Source of the DNA: Certhia americana
Taxonomy: Eukaryota; Chordata; Aves; Passeriformes; Certhiidae
DNA length: 64,000 nt
Reading direction: 5' to 3'
Assembly: GCA_018697195.1 (NCBI GenBank)
Contig: CM031878.1
Location: 38,299,893-38,363,892 of the forward strand
Below, in pieces: positions 40,311-53,101 of the stretch. The notes beneath the pieces are model-generated. The model did no database searches, was not told the DNA's origin, and saw nothing but the letters and a program-made list of their open reading frames with translations. The translations under genes were made by a program, and so were the position numbers. Each line of letters starts with the position of its first letter. The stretch's first letter is position 1.

Positions 40311-40340
40311 AAACCAACCAACCAACCAACCAAAAAACCA
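40311..40340. repeat. (AACC)n tetramer repeat
   Basis: Perfect AACC/ACCA repeats of about five units are followed by A-rich sequence. Confidence 0.9.
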
Positions 40341-41120
40341 ACCTGGTACTTTGATTTCATTTCAGTCCTCCTCTGCTCTATTCCAAGAACTGCTTTAAAG
40401 ATAACTTGTTTATCTGTATTTACAGATTTTTAAGGGCAGATAAAGGCAGTAAAGAGCACACATTCACCTTTTTCTAGTCCATTGCACTCTTTGAAAGAAA
40501 ACATATAACTTTGGGTGATCCATGTCTAGAAGGGCTCAGGGGACACAGTAATGTAAAAAAAATTGAGTATTGAAGCAATACTTGGAGGTACAGCTGTAGC
40601 AATATCCAGCACCCTGCTGTGCAGATCCCTGTAAAGCCAGCCTGTAAATGGGAGGATAAGTTTGAGACAAATGCTTACCAAATTCAGTTTTCCAAAAGTT
40701 CTCCTTTTCACCACTATAGTTAATCCATGACTTCCAGGTACAAGAGAGGAATATAAAATTGTTAGGAAACAGTAAGACAACAAGAATTTTTCCACCTTTT
40801 ACAGTTTTGCAAAAAACAGCAGTAATGCATTTTTAAAATTGTTTTCATTCACCTGCCACTTGCCTAATGGATAAATAAGAGATGTTAAAAAACCAGGCCA
40901 AAAAATAACCAGTCTTCTAGAGACTTCCAAAATATTTCCTTCACTGCATAATCTTGGACTCTCACAAGAAAAATATACTGGGCAACAATCAAATCCCAAT
41001 AATATTTTAAAAAATTAATAATTGGAGACAACTTCAAATGAATGAAAGTCTTCAGGGAGTGAAAAACATAAGAAATTTCTATGTTATTTCTATATTCTAA
41101 TAGAGTATTTCTATTTCTAA

Positions 41121-41162
41121 TTATTTTGATTTTGATTCTGATTTTGATTTTGATTTTGGTTT
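41121..41162. repeat. (TTTTGA)n hexamer repeat
   Basis: About six copies of a TTTTGAT-like unit occur with one variant (TTCTGA). It lies in the region between HSD17B3 exons 2 and 3. Confidence 0.9.
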
Positions 41163-44100
41163 GGGCGCCAAGCCGTGTTACTGGCTTTCAAGTCACTTTA
41201 CAGCATCACCTTCCATTACCATATTTTTTTTCCTGAGGAAGTATATTAAGCTTATTGAATTGAAGGTGCAACAGTTAGAAAAGATTTGGAGTTTATTCAT
41301 TTTTAATTAATATAAATTAAATCTGATGGAGGTTAGATGGATGAATTTTAACTGTCTTTTCTTTTTGCAAATTTAGAAGAAAAAAAAATAAAGAAATTGA
41401 ATAAAAAGGTGAATTATGTACATAAATACTCAAAAGAGAGTCACAAAAATGTACATCCCCAAAGATGCTGGCAAATAGCTGCACATCACCATGTGCAGAA
41501 CAAGTACAGAATAGAGAACAGTTTTCTCCTGTTTTTCTGAGGCCTCCCATTCCCATCAGATTTTTAGGCAAAGTCAAGGAAAGGACTATGGCCCCAGTTT
41601 TTGGAATGAAGTTATTAACAAGTGTCAGCTGAGCTGAGTTGAGTGTATAAAGAAAGTTTTCTAGTTTTTCTAAAACTAGAAAAATGAGAGAGAAAGGAAA
41701 AAGCTAAATTAGCCATCACAAAACATAAAGCTCATGTGATCTGAAAGAACGTTCGGATTTGCTTAGAAGAAGAAATAACTGCCAAAGGCTACCCACTGAA
41801 GATCCTTTCATTTCTATAGCTGACTCCCAGCAACACTTTCTTCTTAAAACTGTTTGAGGGAACAGTTTATCCTGTTGGGTTCTCATGAGACAATGCAGAG
41901 AATGTTGAGAAATAAGGACCTTTGTTAAAAAATTTTCTCCATCAAGAGTAGAACGGGATGGTACCCTGCTAAAGGCATCAGCCACAACCATTTGAATTTT
42001 CAGGCTTTCTCACAATTCTGTGTTGTAGAGATTCTCTAATATAATTGATCAGGCCTCCAAAGACACCTGCACAGACTTGGGTGCCTTGGGGTTTCAAAAG
42101 CCTGCTTTAACTACTCCACTTGAAGATCTCAAGTAGAGAAATATAATTGCCTACATTCTGGTAGATTTTCCTTTGTCTGTAAGGAGTTTAACTCAAGGTT
42201 TTTTTCAGTCAGAGACATGGTCTCTGTTTCCAGGGTCACTTTCTCCTTTCTGTTATTTGAGGGTGTTTGGACAGGAATTGTTTTAATTTTTTTCATCTTC
42301 AGACCCAAGACCAATTACCAGCCATGTAAAACATAAAATAATAAAAAAAAAAAGGTTCTGCTTGACTTCTCAGTATCATATCAACTTCGTGTCTGTATTT
42401 CATTTGGTAGAAACCCCCCTCCTAAAACCTAACTATAAAACAATTCTTACTTCTAAGATAGCATTTTATGTCACCTAAAAGCACATGTTTAGGGTAATCT
42501 TATAAAAGTGTTACCATCAGGTGAGAGGGAACCTCTCTTGCTGCTGTGCACCAGACTAACCAGAAGTAAAAGGCATTTCTCAAGACAAAGGAGGCCATAC
42601 ACCTGACTCATCTCTTTGCATCCTCACTCACACAGAAAATGTGCATCCTTTCAGAAACAGCTTTTGTAAAACATTGTAATTACCATGAGATACAAACCAA
42701 CCCTCAAGCAAACTTAAAGGATTGTGTTTAGAATTCCCTAGCTGCAGGAAAGGTTAAAACTGGACTATATTTTAAGTATTTCAAATGACAGTAACTTTTA
42801 GTGTTGATGTCTTCAGCACAAAGAATTTTCCTAATATACAAAGGCTTTGGCATTAGAGAATGGTGTTTCCCTTCACAGTAAAGAATAAGCACTGGCTCAC
42901 AGCACTGTGTAGTGCGAAGCTGCATGTGTTAGGAAATCCTGACTCCCAGTGGCAAAGGACTAAAACGCTCCTGAGATTCAGTCTGCTTAAATGTAAGATC
43001 CTTATTACCAATTCCAGCCATAACAAATCATAACAGGGCTAATGATAAAGAAAATTCAAGCAGAATCAGCACTCTGGAATCTCAAAAATTCATGATTTAA
43101 AAAGTTAAAACCTACATTAAATGAGTATTAAGTGCCTCTGTATTTTCTAGCATGTTTTTTCTACTCAGTCTGAATTGATTATTTTAAAAAATAAAGCATC
43201 ATGAAAGGCAAGATGGGTTTTAAATTCAAACCATGCATGCAACTGCTACATTTACCTTGACAAATTAGTTATATTCTACATGGGTCATTAGATGTAATAA
43301 TTTAAAATCCTTAATAATGCTTTATGGAATCTGTAGTTGCCTACAGTAATTTTCTACTTCTTGGAAAATAGATTCTTCTCTCTTCTCTACGACTATACTG
43401 ATATGATCTGTGTTTCACCTTTCGTCTTTCTCTAACTGGGATTCAGAACTGCATGGTCCCTATGAATCAAAGATTCATTCTAAGTACCATTCAAATATTT
43501 CAGTCCTGGTTTTGGTCCAGCAGATGAGAACTGAGATGACAGGGCAGGATGACCTTGCAATTTTTCTGCTAGCTCTGCATGCTAAGTGCAATGCAAGGAG
43601 AATAGAAGTATTTCCAGGAATGAATACAAGTTCAAGTGAAGAAAATAGAATGCTTTGCAACCTGACCAGGAAAACTCAGATCATATTTAACAGCTATTAT
43701 ATTGCTGGTAATACTTCATAGAATTTCAGGACAAGAAACAAATATTTAAGATTTGAGGAACTGGTAAATTAGGAAATGGATGAATCTCAAATGAATGAAG
43801 CCTGTCTCAAAATTGTCTGCTGAAACACTAATTGAACACAAGCACTGGCCTGACTTACAAGAGAGTGATGAACTATTAACAAGCCAAAACACACCCTGCT
43901 TATGTCCTGACATCACATGAGAAGTGGGAAGAGGCCAAACCATAAATCTCAGAGTATGCCACAGCCTTATAATCAGTATGTCTGAGGTGCTATGTCAGTA
44001 ACAGATGAAAAAGCACATCTGTAGTTACTACACCATAAAAGCAGAACGAATAAGGTACATTAGTACCTGAAAATTAATCCTCAAGTAGATATCTGACAGA

Positions 44101-46672
44101 CTAGTAGCAGACTCAGAAATTACTTGCGTTTGTTTCTCCTTGTAAGTCTGGTGAGTTCAAACCTGATCAGCCCAAGTGTTACAGAAGCCTGGCTTTTTGT
44201 GGTCAGGGTCTTCATCCTCAAGAAGGTCATTCATTCAAAATAATTCACTTACTCAAAATACACGTAGAGCCTTCAGGGAAGTCTGGATATTCATTCAGAA
44301 GAGGATCCTCTTGAGTTCTATTTGTGTTTGCCTCTCAATACAAGCTTGTGAAACTAAACGTCTGTGTCCTGGCATCAACAAAGTAGTATTCTGAGACCTC
44401 ACGGCTGCCAGGTTCTTCATACAGCCCCAGGCAGCTTTTGAGCTTAAAAGACTTTGCAGAGTCCTGTGTCTAGGCATAAGCCTTGGAAACAAGGATACAG
44501 AACCTGTAGATATTGTAATATCTCTCTGGACCTCAGTCTACTGATTTTTACCCAATGAACCACCTACTGGGATCTCCACATAAAACTGAACACAGGAAGA
44601 CACATTCCACTAGCCTCCCAGAAGACAAAATCTGCTCTCCTGAGAATACCATAGCATATGCAACCAAGTGTGGAGCGCTTAAATTAGTTGTGACCCATTA
44701 TCAGCCCATGCCTGAGCTTAGGACATCAGAAAGAAATTAATCACTTAACATTAGAACTAATACTCTAGAAGATTGTGCCCATCAAACAAGTCTTGTCTTC
44801 ACATCAGCACAACACACCAGAGGAACTTACACCAGAAGAGCATCAGAGCACTTTGTACCCTGACATGAGAGTAGCAAGACAGCAGTACTGAGCCAGAAAC
44901 TCTGAAGGCACACAAATATTAAAACAGCAGGATCAGATTTATTTATCCACAAGCTACACACAATTCCATGCTTCTACTTCAGCCAGCAAGATGACGTGCC
45001 AAGCTATGAGCTCATGTGGTGTGGGCTTGGGATTTGCCACACAAAGCAGTAGCTGAGTACAGCTTCAATCAAAGGCACCACCTGAAGAGGATGGTACATC
45101 TCAGCATGGAGAAAGATGACTCTCAGTCATCTCTCAGTCATCCCACAAATGCCAAAAATAATGAACATCTATTCCACAAAATCTATCCAGCTCCAGCCAA
45201 GTTTTAAAAAAAGATAGCAGGGGGTTTACTCCTTCTTATGGTATTATGCAACCATTCACATGTTATAGGGACCATTTAATGGGAGTTACTCTTGCATAAC
45301 CCATACAGCAAAAATGAAGCAGAAAAATGACACAGGCTCCAATCCAGACATTCACAGGTTCTTGCAGCCTTCACATGGATAAAATATCTCCAGGTGCTCA
45401 CACAGAAAATCAGTTCAGCAAGCTGTATAAACAGAGGACTTCATCCAGAGACATGATAATAATGTTTAGGCATTTTTGATTCCTGCTCTCAATGTATTGA
45501 TCCCATCCCATTCCGCCTGACCTATGTATTCATCAGACCGTTCCTGTTTACTTATTAATACCGCAATTCAGTGAGTAGACAGGAGGCGGCATTTTTCCTT
45601 CTCTTCCATGGGATTTTTTTCACAATATGCTAAATGTTAAACTCTAATACCTGGTATTGGTCTTTGAGCTTCCTACATTCAATATTCTATCAAAATTAGT
45701 TACTGTATTGCTATTCCCAGTAATGGAAGCCATAAGGTATGTAGGTGTTTAAAAAATGCATAATGAAAAGACTAGTGCAAAAATCCTATAAATCAATTAA
45801 AAATTCAATTTTTTTCTTTTCCTGTGAAGTACATTTTATAATCTATGAGCAGAAGGCATCACATCTAAACTCTTGCATGTTACTCTCTTTGTCACCTGGT
45901 CACCTCAGCCTTGATGACAGCAAGTCAGGATTCATTGTTGTTTATCTTCTAGAAAGGAAGCCAGTTTAGAAAGAAGATACCAAAGAGAAAACGTACTTCT
46001 CAGTCACAATCATTAATAGCAGGGCTGGTGCAACATAAAACAAGGCCAGTCTGCCCTCCATGCTGACTACCGTGGGTGAATAGGAAGGTACTGCTGCAGT
46101 TACTCTGCACAGCAGCAGCTACATGGACAGTGCATAGATCCCGTCCCTCCTGCAGCCTCCTAGAGCTCCTGATTCTGAATTAAACCATTAGGATTCATTA
46201 TACATTCCATAACTTGCCATTTATATTAATTTATACAAGTTTCTCCCATATTGGTTACTAGAGATAAAACTTTCAAAATGTGTTTGCAAGTGTAATGGCT
46301 GGAAAATTACATTTTTTGTGTTAATACTGGACCAGCCCGTTTCAGATTAGCTGTGAAACTGGGGAAAAAAGGGACATTTTAAGAGAGTTCTTCCTTCTCT
46401 GGGAGATAATGGGCCCTCTTTTGAATCACTCCTTTTAGTTTCCTAGTTTGATGAGATCACTGAGGCCCAAATGACTTTCCTCTGAAATGCAGCACTGGTT
46501 TCCTTTCAGAACCTGATTAATGTTATTCTGGTTATACAGAAGAGAAAGATTAGGATGATGTTTGTCACAGTATCTTTGAATTCTAGAAGAATTCATGTTT
46601 TGAAGACACTGATGGAGGGACAGCAATTGTCATTTTGTTAAGATAAAATGAAGGGTAGGTAATCTATTTTAC

Positions 46673-46718
46673 CTGAATGAATATGATTTCCCAATCCAAT
46701 CTCCTGCTCCTGTGACCA
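46673..46718 (-). pseudogene. HSD17B3: HSD17B3 exon 2 remnant (cofactor-binding loop)
   Basis: The block follows a strong acceptor, CTTTCTCCAG, and ends AG|GTAAAA. It reads (x)TG then VTGAGDWIGKSYSF and two leftover bases AG. It matches human VITGAGDGIGKAYSFE, the Rossmann-fold TGxxxGxG loop that binds NADP(H). Two oddities stand out. The middle glycine of the motif (human G59) is Trp (TGG). The final Glu codon is only AG, making the exon 46 nt, where the human reading predicts 47. The second point could be a one-base deletion or a changed splice phase. Confidence 0.88.
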
Positions 46719-49601
46719 CTGGAGAAAGCAAAAAGGATAGGGATTACATTTGGAGCTCTGGTTTATTTTCTTCTCTCTGAATTGTTTAATCTTCATTATC
46801 TGCATTTCTTGAACAATACAATCTAAATGTCTCCACTGAAGAATTAAATCAATTTTCTAATTTTTTTTCCCTTGTGACTTATGCATTTCTTAGTTCATTC
46901 AGCACTTTCTGTCTTCAAAGCAAATCTCTTCCCAAGATAGCCCATGTGGTACAGGTGGTACTTATTCTCATTTTCAGAGGTGTCAACAAGCAATAAGTCA
47001 ATTGCCAAAGAGCTGGCAGAATTTTCTTCCATATATGCATTTTCACAAGTTCTGTTTTGCAAGCTTTGAGTTTATATATCCTGGTGGCACAATGGTAGGA
47101 GATAAAGACTAAATGCTAACTGAAACTGATACAACAATTTCTCACACAAGATTTCTGTCTGTAAGGACAGATCACTTCAAACTTGGCTACCATCTATAAA
47201 ATGCTCTTCCTTACTACACAGTTTACCTTTGAATTTAGTCTTACTGTGAAAATAAACAAGTGCTGGAATTTGTAAAGTTCCCTGAACTTCAAACACTATG
47301 CATATATATATACAAAAGAGGAAATACAGAAACAAAAATCCTTAACACCTTAGAAATACAGAAGAAATAAAGTAGCAAAACACCAAAGCAGTTCCAAGGT
47401 AAACCTGGTAAGTTTTAGAGCAAATGAAAAATTAATCAATATAAAAAATCGCGGACTAAGGACTTCCGTATTGCCAGAGACACAGAAAGCAAGGTGTTTT
47501 TGAATGGTTAGGTGTTGCCAACAGAAGAGCAATTACTCTCTCATTTCACAGAGAAATGAGACCCCAGTGAAGAAGTGGTGAATATTTAGTTTCCTAACAG
47601 ACCTGTAGATAGAAAGCAAAGAGTCTGTTGAGAAACAAGCTTCCACATGCCAACTCTAATTTTCATGGTTTTCAGATTCCCACGTGCCACATGATGCTGC
47701 AAATTATCTGAACTTTATGAATTTTACTGGGACCAAAAGACTCTGTTCATAAAAACACAGCATAAAGGTCTATTGAAGGAAACAAGTCCTCCAACCTTAA
47801 GTGGAAAGAAAGACTTTACACAGAAAATTCCACATGCTGTTCCTCATCTCTTACACAAAATGGAGGTCCTTGCCTCACTTAAATCAAAATGAAACCTATG
47901 CACTACCTTAGAAATATCTGGTATTCAGGCAGGTCTTCTACACAGGAATGGATTTAATTTATTAATCCACTAAGAAATGTGGTAATTAAGCATATATTTA
48001 ATAATTAATTATATACTTAATTGATGTATTTTATATATAATATAATAATTTCATATATTTAGTTCCATCAAGACTAATGCAGGAAAAAGGAATCAAGCAC
48101 AAGTCTACTGTTCAGGTAATTTAACAACAAGCTGCCATCAGCAACATCAGCAGCCAAGGAACCCAGGAACACCTGTGCATTTCTGCTTTATCGTGATCAT
48201 CTAAAAAGCTTAAGAAAAACAATGATCAATAGGAAGAAAAAGGTGCTAGTTAAACTTTGTGTTATTTTACAAGAATGTGTACTATCTTACAAAACCCGCC
48301 AACTTGCAGCCTTTGAATATTTTACACTAAAGTAAATTTAGTTCATTAATGATATCATTAAGGATAGCAATTTGGAAAAGAACACACTGGAGCAACATCA
48401 ACAGGAACAAGAAAAGTTGCTTTGAAAACTGAGAACATATGCTAGACAAACTAGCAACTTCACATACCAGAAAACCAAGGATCTGAGTAATGCTATTAAA
48501 ATAAAAGCATTTGCATCAGAGAGAAAACATCAGAAGTAGCAACAGGGAGAGAAATCACATCTACACACCAGGGTGTGAGCTGTTACCAGTCTGACTAGTT
48601 TTCTATTCTCCCCAAGCACACAAAACCTTCAGGTTTATAAACCCAAAGCTGTAGGAGAAAATAGAAAGGAACCAAGCAAACCATTCATATCAGAAATTGT
48701 GTTTCATTTGGAAGGAACAGCGTAAAGAAATGAAAGGAAAACCATTCCCGATTAGTCACGTAACAATCCAGTACCCAATTACAAGTAGAAGATGAAGCAG
48801 TTTCCTTTTCCTGCTCATTCTCCCACTGACCAAAAGAAAGCCTAAGGTAAAGAACAGCAGATATATGGGAAAAGGTCTTTCATAGATCTGATGCATCTTA
48901 CCAGAGTACAGAAACAGATCATACCCCCAACAAGACTGAGTAGGTGGAACACTTCCATGGCAAGCAAAGGTAGTGAGCTTGTATGAATCAGACACTCTCA
49001 GTATGGCAAATGCCTCTTTCCAGCACACTGTTAGTCTCTGACCCTTGGCAGAGAAGTGAGAGGATTAATCAAGTAACTTGATCTCATTTTCCCAGGAAAT
49101 GTCCAGGATTTAGATTGGAATAACATCACTACATTATACCCACATTTGTAAACTATTGAGAAAATCCAAACTAAACAATGATTTCTGATGTTGGCCTTAG
49201 GGGAAATGTTTCACTCCTTTTCTGGAAAGAACAAAACCCCACAAAACTAACTTTACTGTCCTTGTTTACCATTCATAGAGACCAGAGATGGGTCTAAACC
49301 AAACCTTTGAAAAAGAATACTCCAGAGATCAACACTATTTCTTACAGTGAAGAGTTAAATTGTAGCCCAGAAATTTCCAGGACAAATTCACACTGACACC
49401 AGAAAGAAAGATTTATCATGTTACATTACTGACACCTTCAGACAGAAACCCACAATTGTGCAGATGCTTTACAAATAAAGACAATGTCTGAATCACAAGG
49501 AAAGTAACACTAGCTCATCCATAACAAGAAGATAAAAAGTAATAACTGTCATACCTTAACAACAATCCAGTTTCCTCACACTAAAGCTTGTCTTAATTTT
49601 C

Positions 49602-49648
49602 CCCTCATAAAAAAACCCCTTATGAGGGTTTACCTCATAAGTAAACCC
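49602..49648. repeat. interlocking perfect inverted repeats
   Basis: CCCTCATAA (49602-49610) pairs with TTATGAGGG (49620-49628). The latter's TTATGAGG also pairs with CCTCATAA at 49633-49640. GGGTTTAC (49626-49633) pairs with GTAAACCC (49641-49648). All three stems are perfect and mutually exclusive. Confidence 0.95.
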
Positions 49649-49795
49649 AGACACACAAATAAAAAAGGTTTGAATATTACAAAAGTATTCATAAACAATC
49701 ATGAATAACCCAAAGAATCACTCAGTATTCAAGGAATGCTTTAAATTTGAAAAGGTTTCAGTTTCCCACAAGTAAAAATAACGCTGAATACCTCT

Positions 49796-49842
49796 TTTAA
49801 ATTAATTAATTAAATTTAATTAATGAATGAATTAATTAAAAA
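49796..49842. repeat. (AATT)n AT-rich repeat
   Basis: AATTAATTAATTAAATTTAA is followed by AATGAATGAATTAATTAA. It is self-complementary throughout and could form cruciforms. Confidence 0.9.
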
Positions 49843-52233
49843 GAATCCCTTCTATTTGATGATGGAATCAAAACACAATCTTCCACAGCTGCTAGTCTTC
49901 TCATCTGGACTTCCATGTTCTGTTTCCATTTTCATTTCCTGTTTTTGGTAATGAGTCTCAGATAGGTCTGAAGAGCTTCATGGGCCCAATATAAGTAAAT
50001 TAGGCCAAGATAATGAGAAGAAAATTAATAAATTCTTAAGAATTCTGAAGAATTCTTCATTAAGCCCCGTCTAAGGTTTTCTTTCTGAGGTAAGTTTTTT
50101 TTGCCCCTCTGACTTCCACGAGAATCACTGCAAGAACTTTACACAGTGAATGGGTAGAAAGTTCCTTGGGTGACCACATTTTCTCACTTTATCTCACCTC
50201 GCTACAGCAAGGTCACTCTAAAAAATCCCTACAAAATTAAGAGCATGAACAGATCAATGTACAGGACAATGTTTTTTGGTCCAGTAATTATTTTTCTTTG
50301 AATGTTTCCTTGTAAATATACGCTACACGTGTAATGGTATGACTGTCATATTTAAAACCTTAAGTTCATTAACATGAAACCTGCAGAAAAGTAAGCAGCT
50401 GTATCCTAAAAAAAATCCTGTATCCTAAAAAATATTAAGTTCCTATCTTATTAACTGAAAGACACAATTATTGATGTTCTGGATAAAACAGCCATGAAAT
50501 TTCCTCAATTCTATGATGATAGTTGTGCCTGATTGAGCCCATATTTCCAGAATTTTAATCAGCAAATTTACTGGAATCAACATATATCTCAGATATAGCG
50601 GAAAACAGTAAGTGACTGAAGCTGAGTTTCTTTGTGAAAGTATGCAAGCACTTGCAAGTACTTCTAGATAGTACCTATTTCTTGTTATTCCTAGATTTAT
50701 TTTTTAAATTATTCTGATTAACACTGTCATAAAGACTATGATTATCAGGTCTGTATTTCAGGTGAGAAACCTAAGTCTGAAGCACTTCAAAAACAATCTA
50801 TGAACAAGAAATTAAATAAAATCACTTCCACTATGGTACAGAATGAACTAAAGAAACTACTTTAAGTACACTATAGCAGTTAATCATATCAAAAAACAAA
50901 TATTCATGTTGTTCATGTGCTTGGGACAATTATAGGTGTCCATCCACAAACAAAAATAAACCAACCAAATAAAACACCTGTTAAAACTGTAATCTGTATA
51001 TTTTATTTATAAAAGGTACAGCAAAATATTAATTAATTATATGCATATGTTAGGTGTTCCTTTGTAGGAACTACATCTTATTTAGCAGATGTCCTTGTGC
51101 GTTTATCAGTCAATTGCAATCACATGGCACTCATACTAGTTTCGTAATTAATGAAAACCTTCCAATACCTTGTCTCATGGCAGAGAGATAAGGCCCAGTA
51201 ATTGTAGTTGTGGAGGTAGAGATGATCTGAAGAAAGAGGAGTCTTATAAAAGAATACACTCAAAAATATTGAAGGTCTTTAAGCAGAAAAGAAATCTTTA
51301 AAAACAGAAGATCACTGAAAAATATTTGCAGCAATGCTTTCCCTCCACAGGTCTTCAGCAGATAGAAAATGGAAGTCACATTCTTAGCCAGCTGTTAGAA
51401 AATGGATGGCTCAGATTTCTCTTCTTTGCCTGTGCCTTTAAATACTACTTCTAGCATCTGCAGCCACTGCTCCTCTTGCCATTCAAATCCGTGCAGGCAG
51501 TCAGTCACTCCCTGAAGCTTCTGTTGTGACTTATCCACATGCTTCTTAGATCTAATTCAGACTGGTCATTGATGTGCTACACACTGAGTAAAATGCTTTT
51601 CAGATTTTCTTATCTGTATTTTAATTCAAGTGGGGATCAAAGAAGTCATTAGACCACCCTGGTTCCATGCCAAAGTCTTTCAAAATCTTCTTTTGATTTG
51701 ATTATTTTCAAAACTCTTGGCTCATGTTTGTGGGGAATTAAGAACTTCATTAATTTCTCTATGTCTTCGAACACTTCAATGTTCCTTCCACATTTTCAAA
51801 GGTTATTCTCAGAGAAACAGGTAAGCATTATCAAGTATTTTCAAAGAAGGAAAGACAGATATAGGTGTTATCGAAATATAGATATGGGAGTTATCGTCCC
51901 AGATGATATCTCAGACCACTGGTCTGGGCCTCTTAACCACTTTACCAGCTGAGCCTACTGTACTAATCCCCAGGCTCATTATGATTCCTTGCTTAGAACT
52001 GAAAGCATAAACTAGTAGTACCAGATAAGCTTTCATTGTATATGTAAGGCACAATAGGACAGTAGCCATTCCTCCTAATTTAAACACAAGTCAGTCTTCC
52101 TCATATCTATGTTTCCTTTCCCTACTATGTTTGTACAAAGTAGCACCACTTCTTGCAGTGAGGTGGTTACAGACAAAATGTGAGAGGAGGGGACTGTGAT
52201 ATAAACTGAAAAACATACCTTAACCAAAAGAGA

Positions 52234-52239
52234 TTTATT
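52234..52239 (-). terminator. candidate poly(A) signal for SLC35D2
   Basis: There is an AATAAA hexamer on the minus strand about 760 nt downstream of the SLC35D2 stop codon. The presumed 3' UTR between them includes a 26-nt oligo-T run (as read on the minus strand). Cleavage here is an inference from the hexamer alone, and other hexamers are possible. Confidence 0.3.
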
Positions 52240-52792
52240 GGTACTAGCTTACAGACACACACATACGCACACACACTAATCTTTAAATTAAAAATCCCCT
52301 GTCATTTCCCTACTCTGCTTGATCTGCTGCTAAGTTATGAGGGTTCATTTATAACAGTGACAATTGCTGCAGAACACCATGGTGTGATTGAGGATGAGAA
52401 AAACACAGAGACAGAATGCCTACACAACGTACACACACAGACAGAGCCCAGATTTTTTAGTTGACACTTACACAGGAAACAATCTGGGAGCAAATATCCT
52501 CTTTGCCCTATATGTTCTATATCACTTATCCAAGAGCAAATACATGCATGAAATCAATCTGAACCACTAGGATCTTTCAACTCCTCACTCATATCAAGGA
52601 TTACATATGGCATAAGGCAATGGTGAATCAAGCCTCAAGATCTTTACAGGGCATTTTGCCTCAAGAAACTACAGGCAGTCACTGAAACAAAACTCGGAGA
52701 TGTTATTGAAATGGCACCCAAGTAAAGGTAAGTGCAGAAATTTACAACTTGAGATTTGCTCATGGCATTCCTTCCTGCAAAATGGCTTGCAG

Positions 52793-52818
52793 AAAAAAAA
52801 AAAAAAAAAAAAAAAAAA
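52793..52818. repeat. poly-A tract within the presumed SLC35D2 3' UTR
   Basis: This is a pure run of 26 A on the plus strand. In the SLC35D2 transcript it would appear as an oligo-U tract about 180 nt after the stop codon. Confidence 0.95.
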
Positions 52819-52998
52819 GCTAAAATTAAAAAACACTTTGTGCAAGAATATTTCTGAGCCAGTGAATTGTGTGCATGTCTGTGACAACTGAGGTAGATTG
52901 TTTTTTTGTTGTTCCAAATGTGTTCCAGCATATACTTAAGGTTTTAGCAATGCTAAACAAACTTGTATCTTCAGTCTCTTTCAAGGCAGGCATTTTAT

Positions 52999-53101
52999 CT
53001 AACTCTTTGATACTGGAAGTGCATTCTCTTCATCCCCAGGTTGTGCAGGCTTGCTGTTTCCTCTTAATGTTAAAAATGAGTATCTCAGTCCTCCTGCCAT
53101 A
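52999..53101 (-). CDS. SLC35D2: SLC35D2 terminal coding exon with stop
   Basis: The exon starts after TTTTCTTTAG. It adds T to the split TG of the previous exon (Cys), then encodes [20 protein letters not shown] followed by [13 protein letters not shown] and TAG. The membrane-proximal part [12 protein letters not shown] is conserved. The cytosolic tail has diverged but keeps a GEEN-like acidic patch and the final KS. The 3' UTR continues toward lower coordinates. Confidence 0.96.

Larger units (their letters stand above)
35487..46672. other. region between HSD17B3 exons 3 and 2
   Basis: This is an intron-like stretch of about 11 kb. It contains the poly-A, A/C-rich, (TTTTGA)n and (AACC)n repeats listed separately. 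Open frames at 37.8-38.3 kb (161 codons) and 39.6-40.0 kb (137 codons) have no recognisable domain and look like chance frames. Confidence 0.6.
33711..46718 (-). pseudogene. HSD17B3: HSD17B3-like unitary pseudogene (exons 2-6 recognisable)
   Basis: Five blocks in order on the minus strand match consecutive human HSD17B3 exons in phase: exon 2 at 46673-46718, exon 3 at about 35415-35484, exon 4 at 35070-35177, exon 5 at 34516-34583 and exon 6 at 33711-33748. The intact enzyme is an NADPH-dependent short-chain dehydrogenase of the testis endoplasmic reticulum that reduces androstenedione to testosterone. Damage seen includes a Trp in the TGxxxGxG cofactor motif and a one-base shortfall before the exon 2 donor. 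Exon 3 has no acceptor AG and carries in-frame TAG and TAA. Exon 5 has AA in place of its acceptor AG. The presence of introns excludes a processed copy, and the SLC35D2 neighbour puts it at the ancestral locus. Exons 1 and 7-11 were not found with confidence. Expected lengths and numbering come from memory of the human gene. Confidence 0.82.
46719..52233. other. gap between SLC35D2 3' end and HSD17B3 exon 2
   Basis: Exon 1 of HSD17B3 (N-terminal membrane anchor, about 51 codons) and its promoter should lie here on the minus strand. No convincing match was found. AT-rich repeats near 48,000 and 49,800 and the interlocking inverted repeats near 49,600 are the only structures seen. Confidence 0.5.

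Noticed and set aside
51120..51200. YWKV on the minus strand, resembling the end of HSD17B3 exon 1
   Set aside because: Four residues only. Stops and the lack of a donor at the right phase make it unsupported.
51395..51556. 54-codon charged minus-strand frame (HGFEWQEEQWLQMLE...)
   Set aside because: It has protein-like composition but no start, a poor acceptor and no family I recognise. Open frames of this length are expected by chance.
52700..52891. 63-codon frame with a poly-Lys stretch
   Set aside because: It is created by the 26-A tract in the SLC35D2 3' UTR.
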